NCBI GenBank assembly: GCA_033557685.1 | Contig: JAWQRN010000523.1 | Coordinates: 1-28,734, forward strand | Reading direction: 5' to 3' | Origin: Sperchopsis tessellata | Lineage: Eukaryota; Arthropoda; Insecta; Coleoptera; Hydrophilidae | DNA: 28,734 nt | Part shown: in pieces, positions 11,701-23,700 of the stretch | How positions within the stretch are numbered: the first letter of the stretch is position 1 | Layout: each line of letters starts with the position of its first letter | Translations under genes and position numbers: made by a program | The notes under the pieces: generated by a model | What the model was told of the DNA's origin: nothing | Database searches by the model: none | The model's input: the letters and a program-made list of their open reading frames with translations, nothing else

Positions 11701-14700
11701 CAGATCATTTACTTATTTTTTACATTCTTACCTAGACTTTTTGAACCAGCTGCTTTGAAGAGCCAAGTCTAATACTTCTTGAGGCACTTCTTGATTTGCA
11801 GCTTCTAAATGTCTCACAATATGTCCAGCAAATTCTTTATCTTTCTCTGTTAGTAAAGTGTACGCAGTGCCCTGTGTACCAGCACGCCCAGTTCGTCCTA
11901 CACGATGAGTATGGGTGTCAATGTTTCTGGCCACATCAAAATTAATTACCGTTCGAACATGAGGTATATCCAAACCACGAGCAGCTACATCTGTTGCTAC
12001 CTAAAAATTAAGAAATTAAATGTGGTATGAAACGAAATGAGAGTTGAGGGCACTTTCAACGCAGCGAAACAAAATTTAACTTTTGTTAAATAGGATGTGG
12101 ATTGAAGCAACTTTGTTTACAAAAGAAAAATTTGAGTCTCCTTTTACATAAAATATGTAAAATTTCACTTTTGCACTCCCATAATATTAGTTTAACCAGT
12201 TTATTTCGGGAATATCAATTTTAGAACAAACTGTATATGGAATGAGTATGTATCAAGAGTAGCGATAAAGAAATTTTTGTATGCAGTAAAAAGTGCACAT
12301 TTCTCTGAAAATATAATACACATGTAACAGCAGAATATGTATAGTAAATATTGTTTTATTATGTTAAAACTAATACATGTTTATTTTCAGTACTTCTACA
12401 AGCTTGTAATTTTGATGAATGACATGCCTGTTGCTATTTGTAAGATCAGGTGGTATGCCTTCTTGATATCGGATAGTAATACTGCTTCAAATTCACTATA
12501 TTTAACCCGCAATAGGTGAAGGGGACCACATCAGAAAAATTGCAATCTTTAAGAAAATATTTAACAATAAATAATATATAACATGTTTGTAATTCAAAGT
12601 AAATAAAAGCAATAAATTAATAGTAATGTTTAATTCTTTAACCAAACACTAGACAATGGACATAGTTTGCATATTGCCATCATCAATTTCCACACTCTTT
12701 GACAATCAGAAAATGCAGTGATGGTTAAGTTTTACAAATTTCATGCATAACCAAGCGAACAAAGTGCTAAATCAAATTTTCACAAGGAAGGAATAAACTG
12801 TATTATTAGTTTTATCTTCTAGTTTTCTGGGAGATAATCGTGTGTTGGCTTTTCTATTTGCCGACATTTCGTCCACCGTTGTGGGGACATTATAAAGACA
12901 TGTAGCTCTTAAAAATGCTAATTATAGATTGCAATGTAGCTCTGAAAAGTGCTAGATGTAGGTGCCAAACAGCTCTAAAAAGTACTAATAACAGAATAAC
13001 ATGCAGCCCTCACAAGTGCTTATCAAGAAATTATTCTTTTTTTTTCATTTCTTGACTAGCACTTGTGAGAGCTGCATGTTATTCTGTTATTAGTACTTTT
13101 TAGAGCTGGTCAGTACCTTTTCAGAGCTACATGGCAATCTATAATTAGCACTATTAAGAGCTACATGTCTTGATAATGTCCCCTGAACACCCGACAAAGC
13201 ATCGGCAAAAACAAAAGCCAACACACGGTTATCTCCCGAAAAACCTGGAGATATTTACTGTGGCTGTGGAAGTCTACACACTATATTATTAATTATTGCT
13301 TTCTCTTACTGAAACTCCGAAAATTTCAAAGAATTTATGTCCAATCTGAGGAAAACACGTTTTTTTATTTCTCATGAACTGATTTGTAATATTGTAGTAA
13401 TTTTCTCTATAGAAATATTATATCTAGGAGAGAGCTGGGAAACAGAATACCAATATATTAAAATTCCTCAATTTCCTATCTGAAGCCTTGTGAACTATCC
13501 TAAAGGGATAACCATTTTCACAAGAAACTTACAAAATGATCGGTTTTATTCATAGGAGATTCTAATAATGAGCATTAAAAAAGTTGCATTTTTTAATTAT
13601 AACACAGAACATAGTTGAAATGAACTGAGTGACAAAGGAATAGAGAACAATTAATTGAAAAGAAAATTAAAGAAAGGAAGTTTATGTTTCTAAAAAGTCC
13701 AACTATAACATGGTTTCTTTAATTTTCTTTTTGTCAACTAGATTTTGGAAGTTGCTTTTACGAATGATTATCCCATTTGTGTGGTTCACAATAAGAAACT
13801 GAAAATCTTACGTTGTCCATTTCTCAGCTCTCTCCTCAGAGCTCAGGAAATTATTAAGTGGATCTCCTTAGTCGTCCCTTTGGACCTAGATGATTATAAA
13901 ATTGTACAATAATGACATTTAAGGACCTTTTTTTTACACATGAGCACCAACTTTTTGCTTAAAAATAGATACACCTTTGCCTCCCTTAGATCTTTTTAAC
14001 CACTTACATTAAGTAGTATCCTACAATATTGCAAAGTGTTATCAATAAATTCATGATGGCTTTGGATCTTTTTCCTATCAACAAAGAACCCCAAAATTAT
14101 CAGTGGGATGTATCTTCTATTCTAAGAATGCCGTGCAAAGTTACTACTTTGGACTTTTTCCAACATTCAAAAGAAGGAACACCACAGATGGATCACATGA
14201 TTTTAGTTTTGCCAGTCATGTCGTTTCCTTTAAGTTGGAAATTGCAAAAGATACAACATCGGACATGCAATTAATCATGCTGATTCATACAAGTAGCATT
14301 TGCAACATTCTTTGTTAGAATGGTTGCTAATTGTAATCTTTGAGTTAGTTTGGATCTCAAGACTATACCTTGGTTTCTGATTTATGCATAACAATGGTGG
14401 AGTTACTACCAAAACAGTCTGCAATATTTTGTGTACTCAGTTAATAGTAATTGTGCTTGGGTATTTCAAAAACTTACCAACAGAGGACACTCATTCTTTT
14501 TAAATGCAGTTATCACTTTATTTCTCTCAGCTTGCTCTGTGTCCCCATGAAGTAACATACAATCAAATTCTTTAAGTTTGAGATCACTAGTCACCTGAAA
14601 ATACAACAAGAAAATAAAAAAAAAATCTTGTTAATAAACTTGAGTTATGTACCTGTTCTGCATCAACTTTTTTAGTAACAAAGAGCAAGACGGATCCAGC

Positions 14701-17700
14701 AGAAAGAAATTCCACCAAATGCTTAAACAGCCACGTGCGTTTCGCCATTACGTTTGGGAAAAGATGAACATGTTGAGTAACATCTTCATTAGCTTTTCCT
14801 ATAAGACCTTGGGATATTTTTATTGGGTCTTGTAGGGCGTCTTTCGCAAGTCTTTCTATCTTCTTCCGGAAGGTTGCACTGAACAGTAGTGTCTGTCTAT
14901 CTGGTCGGACATGGTTACAAACAGATCTTACTTGTGGCTCAAATCCCAGTTCAAACATCCTATCTGCTTCATCTAACACAAGGAATGTTACTTGTTGTAA
15001 GTTGGTTGCGCCACCTTTAATGTGATCAATTATACGTCCAGGAGTTGCTACTACAATCTCTGCACCTTCTTTTAGAGCCTAGAAAAAATATCATTGTAAT
15101 ATTATTAATGAAACTTTTGAAAGACCACTTAAATAAAGTTCAAGTATCTTGCATACACAGCAACAAAGTGAAGCTTATGGAGTGCCTAGTTGAGAAAGTA
15201 AATTATTAGAAAGGAAATGAAGTGGTCTAAGATATTTAACAAGTTGCTTTCCCCCACTACATTTTATTAGATATATAAGGTAAATTTGTGTTAAGTTATT
15301 TTTCGTTATATTGTGTTGTTATTAGGCTGTGTTATTCTTTCTTCCATTAGAATAAAAACTTATAAAAACACATTTTTATTCATGTTCCCTATGTTATAAT
15401 ATGTCAATAACTTTTTTATATATTTCATGTAATATTTAAGGAAATAGATTGTTCCACTTTGTAGAAGATATTCTCCACCAGCATGTCCTCGAGTTTTTTT
15501 TTTAAATTGGGTGCAGCATTTCCTTGATTCTCTTGGAAAGTTTATTGTACAGCTTAATTGTTAAATAGTTGATAGTGTGCTGTACTTTTGTGATCCTTTA
15601 GTGTCATTCTTTTCCAAATAAAATTCATGATTGAGTTTCATTAATAATTATTCTCAATATTAGTATGTGCAGAAGCTAGGTAAGCATTAAAGTTGATTGA
15701 ATAGTCATAAGTTTTGTCTTTTTAAATAACAGCTTGCAGGTATCTGTGATGTGCACAATACATAATTTTGATTGCTCATTCCTACATTTTGAAGATCACT
15801 TTAGGTAGTTTCAGCAGTTACACTTCTTAATACCAAGCAGCCCACTTAGCTCGTGAGCTCTCAGACTCACAAATCACAGGACACACAAAAAACAGCCTCA
15901 CAATGTCGGCACCCGTAGCACCACCACCCAAAAAGTACTCCCACTGACAAACATCCAATAAAACCTGAAGACAATCTATATGAACAGAATCAGCAACATC
16001 ATCTTCTGAGTTTGCTACCTTTCTCCCGATTGATTTAGTAGTCAAGCCCATTAAGCTAAAGGAAACACTAGTTGTTTACGTATTTGACTCACTTTGCAGA
16101 CACTCAGGGTAACAAGTTATCAGCAATAAACGGAACCTCCAAATCAGATAATTCGGAACAAATTTGCAGAAACACCTATGGTACCGATAACATGGATACC
16201 CAAAACAGCTTCTACAGGATAGTCAAACTTAAAATTAAACCAATGCATTGTCACTCAGATAAGATAGACAGAAAAATTAAAAGCAATATATCGCAAAGTT
16301 AAACAAAATGTTTAATCAGACCCTAAAATTAGAACCCCAAAATGTTACTTTTTCACTTTTAAAAAATCCAGAAGAAACCTATTAAAAATCTATTATCACA
16401 AAAGGTACAATCTAGCTCGAACTCACTGCACACCAAAGACAAACATTTAAATCACTATATTTAATTGCTTAGGCTTGAAACTCGTCTGCGCACTTCAAGA
16501 AATCACCATATAGAACTGGATTTGGAAGCACATATATTTATAACAAATTATTTGTCTATCTCATGGGCCCCTGATGCACTGCATCTTTTTACCGGAAAGT
16601 TTTATATAGATTTGCATACAAATTTGAGGTGCTTAATTTAAGAAGGGGTTGACTTTCTCCTCCAATTAAGCGCTCAACATTTACATGGATTTATTTTTAC
16701 GCAGTTGGTTATATGATTTTTACATAAATAAAATATTGCCGAAATTGGGAGTTCCCTGCTTTCAACGGATTATGAATAATTTATATGCAGAATCCCCTAT
16801 CAATAACCAATTCTTGAATTTTGTAGGATAGAATTTAAGAATTCATCTGACCTCATAAAATCACAGCTTGTATACATGTTTGAATGATTATTTTTAATTT
16901 ATATTAATTGAATTAATTATAAAATGGCTTGTGGGGACCAAACTAATAGCTTGCTATTCTTCATGAGTGTTTATACGCCTTTAAATAGAGATGGGTATAC
17001 ATAGTTATTCTCAATGAATCGTTGAGCAAAAGTGATAGTAAATCTGAGCAGTATATTGTTTATTAGTAGTAACTAATGTTTATTAAACATAAAAATTCCA
17101 AATAATTCGTTCATTCAAAAATTACAAACTGACCTAATGTCCCTCCTACAATGCCCTCACGCCACATTTCTCCTCCACAATATGTTTCTCATCCACTCGA
17201 GCCCCTCACCATTTTCTCCCAGCACCACTTCCACTCACCTTTGATCCTGTATATCCCCAGTATTCACGCACTCTCTGCACAATCTACACACCTTTTTTCC
17301 TGTATTAGCCATCACATGCTCGATCTTCCCTCATTACCTCACCTGAAAAGAGCCATAGTGCTGATATCCATATTTGCATTCTTCAAATAATTTGGGATTT
17401 CTCTGTACTTAACAATTTTTCCTATATACATTGTTATCTTGTATCTTATTATATATCTACTGATGTTGAATATGTTGCTTTCGTTTAGTTAATTCCTCGA
17501 CCATACTCCGTCTCATTATTTCTATTTCTTCCTCCACATAACTTCCCTCTCTATCAAATTGTTTCCTTTCCGAGTTCCACTTAGTAAGTCTACTGTAACG
17601 TTCCTCTCTCTGTATTTCCATCCATGCACACTTTACATATCTGTTTTTATCTGCATTTATGGTATTCTCCTCACATTTCATTCCTCTCTTCCCTGCAGTG

Positions 17701-20700
17701 ATATATATTCCGTGTCGGCTCGTCTGGGTAGAATTAAGTAACCTGATGTTGTTCTGTTCAATTCCAGTTTCCACTTGATGTATTGCATCTGCACCTTTTC
17801 TAGTTGCTCCTTCAGCCTGAAGCCCCAGACCTCAGCTGCATACAACACAATAGCTGCACATACAGATTCTTGAACTTCCTCTTGCCAAAATTCCCCATAT
17901 TTGACACAGCAGCTTTGACCTTCTTTGTCACATACTTCAAAGGTGTTTTTATGTCATTTGTCTCTTCAAAATAGAACTCCAAGTATTTATATTGTTTGAC
18001 TGTTTCAATTGTGCCGTTCTCCCACCTCCACTTCGCAACCTTCGTCTACCACCTCCAATCCGCAACCTTCGTCTACCACCACCCTTTCGAAATATCATAA
18101 TTTTGATTTATTAGAATTCAAATCCAAATCCTTTCCATCCAAATATTTCTCGAATGCTTTTGGCAACTCCTTCATTTTGTTATGGTTGTTGGCCAGCAAA
18201 ACAATGTCATCTGCGAATGTAGGAGATCTTATCTTTTGGTTGTACAACACTATTCCTCCAACTTGCACCTTTTCCAGTTCTCTCTCCAAATCCGCTAAAT
18301 ACACCGTAAATAGGATGGAGCTTTGTGGACATCCATGTCTCAATCCTCTTGTAGTCCAAGATCTGATTTTTCCTTCTTGGTTTCTTGTCACATTTGTTGT
18401 TTTTTGATATATTTCTTCTAATCTTGCTACTATTATTGCTATTATTATATCCCTTCAGTATTTCAATTAGTTTCTTCCTATTGACTCTACCAAATGCAAA
18501 TTTTAAACCTGCAAAAAATGCATATGCTTTTCTTTTTTCTGACAGATCTCATTCTCAATTGCACAGTTCAGAACATATATTACCCATTGTTCCCCTGCTC
18601 CTCCTAAATCCAGCTTGACCCTCCGGAATAATTCCCTTCTCCTCTAGTTCCCTTAGCAATTAACATTGTCCATATCTTGTATCCTATATTAAGAATTGCC
18701 AATCCCCTGTAGTTTCTTGGTTCCTCTCTATCTCCTGTCTTAAAAATAGTGCACATAATTCCTTCTCTCCACTCTTCATCTATTCCACCTCCCTTCCAAC
18801 ACTTGTTCAAAATATTATGCAGTACCTGTTTTCCCTTGCTATCCAGAAGCTTCCACACTTCATTTGGGATTATGGCAGTTCCAGTTGATTTTGGGTCTTC
18901 AATTTATATATTTACCTGTCTATTTCTTCCATTGTAACACCTTCCTCGGTACTCTTTACTAACTGCTCTTCTGTTTCCCTCTTTTCAGCTGTGTCTTCTA
19001 GTAATCCCATATAATGGGTTTTCCACTGTTCTAAGGTGATTTTGTTGTGTGTTGTTTACTTTTAATTTCTATCTTATTCTATATACTTCCATATATTTTC
19101 TTTATCACTTTCTTGATCCTCTGTCTTTTTTCATCTAATTTACTTATTTTGTTTTTGGTTACATAATACCTTATATTCTTATTTTTTTCGATGGAGGTAT
19201 TCTAGTATGCCGTCGTTACTTCTCTATTGTTGTGCTGATTTTTTCATTGTTTGTCTAGCCGCTGTACATTCATAATCCCACTACTCATCTTGCTTCGTTG
19301 TTTTTCTGTCACTCATAAGTTGTGTTGATGTTACTAGTTTGCTTCTCAAAGAATCGTTGAGCAAAATTGGTAGTGAATTTGAGCAGTAAATTGTTTATAA
19401 TTTGTATAGTTTTTGATTTGTAATAAATAATCATTGTGTGTGTAGTTGAATGGATCCATTTTCACAGAAATTCTGTGGAACCTATTAACTACGTAAATAG
19501 AGGGAAAACCATGGATTCTATTTATACAGCACTTCCGAAGAAAAAATATTTATTTTGCAAAAGAAGGGTTTACTTAAGTTGGATTAAATCGACTTATTCA
19601 GACTATTAGTATATCAGGTTACTTTTATTTATGCCAAACATTTCTTAAACCACTGTAAAAATTAAACTTACCAAGCTTTGTTCCCATTTAGATCCACCAC
19701 CATAGGCGCAAATTACTCTGAGATCAAAAACTTTTGCGAATTTTCTAGCTTCATTATAAATTTGAAGTGCCAATTCTCTGGTAGGAGCAAGTATAAGGGC
19801 TATAGGACCTTCTCCAGGTTCTACAGGCGGCTGATGTGCTACATGTGTTAATAAAGGCCATAAGAAAGCTGCTGTTTTTCCACTTCCTGAAAAAAATTAA
19901 GAAAAATAAAATAAAGAATAAGTATGAAAGAAATAACAAATTAAGAATATTGATTAATATGTGCGAGGGTGATATATGTATATCTCCAAATATAATGTAT
20001 TACTTTTTTACTAATTCTTTTCTTGTATTGGAATATTGCAATTACTTGTTCAGATTCAATTAATGTAATGCGTCCACCTGAGTGAATATCTTTTACATTT
20101 CCATTCTTCTATAGACCGAAAGTTAGTTTTGGTTTACAGCTACTGCACGTCTATTGGTGCAATAAAGCAAGCTTATTACGATAAGGGTCTTTATTATATA
20201 GTCCATTATACGGTGAGGGTTGACAATTCTATTTTGATCTAAGGTTGATTTTGGGCGATAGCTTCCAGAATTGCAAGGTAGAACAAGGCCTTCTCATCAC
20301 ACAAGTCTATATTCTCCTGACGGTTCAAAAACTCTGTTCATTTTCGTGTTTGGCATATTTTATCCAGTTTATTTATCAATAACTTTGCTTTGTATTTATG
20401 TTTTGTTTGGATAAATTATCATCCGGTTACGATTGTGTTTGTTTTAATATAAGTTTTAAATTTCACCTTGTTTTTTAAATTTAATTCCATAGCTTCTCCA
20501 CTCACATATGTTCTAGAGAGTTATCTTTTTATGGGTTCTACTTCTGCATTTCTTACTTGACGATCATGCCATTTTTGTTGCCACCTGAGGTAAGTGATTC
20601 TTCATAGGAAAGACCGCTAATTTAGTCGGGTCATTCAAATCCTTTTGTTTTTTTTTAAGTTATTTACAAACCTCTGACAAACATTGAAATCAATATTGCC

Positions 20701-23700
20701 GAGTAGTTTGTTTTGATTAAATAAACTTTTATTTAATTATGAATTTCCCAAGGCAGCAACATGCTCCAAAACCTTCACTATATCCACAGAAGTTACTGTT
20801 TACAATTTGGTGGAGGACACATGGTGTAATTGATTATTATGAAGTTAGTTTTTTTCGTTTTAAATATAAATACAGTTTCAATGGTTCTATATAAAGCTAG
20901 AATTGAAAAAAAAAGAAACAATATAAAAATCTACAAGAAAACTTTCACCGGAGTGACATGGGAACCGACCCCAAAAGACAGTAACATAAACAAAAAATGA
21001 TCACAATAAACGGCTCATTAAATAAATCAGTTTCTGTCCCTCAAGATCTTTTTTTATTACTATCTTTCTACTTTAATCCTTTTACGTCATGGCGGAGTAT
21101 ACAGCACCACGAGGTGTTTTTATAGCATATTTTAATAGTAAGAAGCACAGCTGCTAACCCTAAGCACTTCCAAATCAATTTACTTCACTTCCTTTACTGT
21201 TCATATCTGAGTTGAGCTCACTCCATCCATTTCTGGCTCTTGCAGCCACCTTCAATTTCCCGAAGTTATTCTTCCCCTGCTGTGTTTACTTTCTACACTC
21301 CTCTTCCATGTGTTCAATGGTCTTTCTATTCTTTTACCCATGTAATTATACTCTAAAATAATGTCCCCTGTAACGGTGGACGAAACTTCGGCAAAAACAA
21401 AAGCCAACACACAGTTATCACCCGGAAAATCTGAAGATATTTACTGTGGCCGTGGAAGTACGCACTGAATTAAGATACAAATTTGGAATATACAGGAGCT
21501 ATGCGGTCTAAAACCTGCCTTACATGTCATTGAAGCGGAACAGTATGTTGCTAGTTAAGTTAGTACCTAATATAAATGAGTACTTAGTATTACAAAAGTA
21601 CTGAATATTCAAATGATTATTTTGAATACCAAGTACTGAAAATAATTAATCAATACTGATACTTAAAAGTATAAACTTGGGTCATCAATATTAACTATAA
21701 GTTTAGAACTGACTTCGCTGGGGATGCGATTAATGCAATCTGTTAATTTATTTGTGAGGAAAATTCAAAACAAATACCTGTTTGAGCGATTCCTAAGATA
21801 TCTCTGCCTACAAGACCACATGGAACAGCTTGGCTCTGAATTGGAGTAGGTTTAATGTATTCGGATTTTATAATACACTTTAACAATTTGTCCTCAAAGT
21901 TAAAATGCGCAAAAGAACAAACTGGCTTGGGTGCATGTGAACCTGTAACAGTCACCCCTAAAGCTTTTCTAAGTTCTACCACCTGTGAGGCAGCTAAAGA
22001 TTGGATTTCTGGGTGTTCTGTATAGAAATTTTTTCTGAATGGTTTATAATCGATGGTTGTATGGTCTATCGGAGGAAGGGGGTCAATTATCTTTCTGCGA
22101 TCAGGTGGAATTGGATTTCCATCCTCGTCATATTCAATTTCTTGACCATCTTCTTCTACAGGAGTGAGTCCTGCATTTGGATTTTCTTCCATGTACCTGT
22201 AATAGGATTCTTCAACATCTTCTTCTTCCAGATCATTTCTAATGCCTGCTGGTTGAGATGAACTGCTAGTTTGACGTTCAGCCTGAACCTAAAATTTTTT
22301 GAGTTAAAATTCTTCATAAATAAATTTAAAAAAATGTTTGAAATGAAAAAAATCACATGATCTATTAATAAAATATAATTCTTTAGCATCAAATCCATAT
22401 TAATTTATTACTTATTTGTCGATGAAAAAATATAATATTAGTGCAAATGTTTTGGGCTGCCAATAATTTGAAATTCTGTATTTAAACTAAATTTTACTAT
22501 TGTCCTATACATACATCAAAGTGATTACAAGAAGGGATATTAAGTGTTATAAACTTCCAAAGTTATTATCCATATGAATGTTGTTTCCTTGTGGAAACCT
22601 TGTAGAGTTCATTAGTTTAAGTTAAATCACTCTCCTTGAAAATATTCCTTGCAACAGTGGATGAAACGTCAGCATTTTTCAGAGCCTCTACACGTTCTAC
22701 TCTACTATAATATTCATTTGTATATATTTTTATATTATATAAAATTTTACTTTTCAGAGCAATTTGCCTAATTGGTAGCTCTGACATGTAGTTCTCAAAA
22801 GTGCTAGTCAAAGAATAAAAGGATTTTCGTAATTTACTGATTTATATATATAGCGCGGTCGGGCACCAATAGGAAACTTCTTAATTCAGTATGTAGACTT
22901 CTTAGCAAAGCTCTCCTATTGGACGACAGGATCTCGATGGGGCCTATCCCTTGCGGAGCTTAGCAAAGTTGATAAAATAGTTTTCCTAGAGGAAGCAAGA
23001 GGAAACCCATTATCACAATTCAGATTTTTCAGATGCTTATATTTTTCAATGGACTCTCTTATTATTCTAGGAGAGTAATTCGAAGATTGGTGAGAACTTT
23101 TATGTCCTTTAAGAGAATATCATGGCCCGATTCTAATTTATGTTCTGCTAATGGAGATAAAGGAAACGGTTTGAGACGAGTTGCCTTTTGTGTTCTCTAG
23201 AGCGAGTGGATACCATTCATTTTGTCTGAGCTATGTACCGTCAAAGTCAATATATTAAACACAAAAATCAAATCTCATAATATGCTCACCATCGATCTTA
23301 AAGCATATATACAAGGATTCACATATGTATTTGCACAAAATAATACATTTATGTACGGCCAGGAAGCAATAAATTCTCATGTTTTCATTAGTTAGCAGCA
23401 CAACAACATAGGTTAGTAAAGTGTTAAAAATTATTATTACTTGTCCCGTTCAAATTACTTTTGATACACATGTACAAAGAACATACATTTTTTACCCTAC
23501 ATAATCATCTAATATTGAATTTTTGAAAGAATTACAAATCGAGTAATTTACAATTCTTTGAAAAAATTTTTGTAAGATGGAATAATTATGTCAATAATGC
23601 TATTAATTATACATTAAATAGGTACAATTAAAAAAAGTCTTGTTTTATTTAAAAAAATGGAGTTATGTCATTTTAAACTTTACAATCTTGTCAACTCTAA

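Noticed and set aside
13160..13215. Hammerhead-ribozyme-like half motif (TTGATAAT, GTCC..GGAC, GAAAC) in the foldback family, also at 21361-21390
   Set aside because: Penelope elements can carry hammerheads and the GTCC/GGACGAAAC half fits, but the CUGAUGA core has two changes plus an extra T, and I found no stem I partner or cleavage-site strand. Covariance search on intact family copies would decide.
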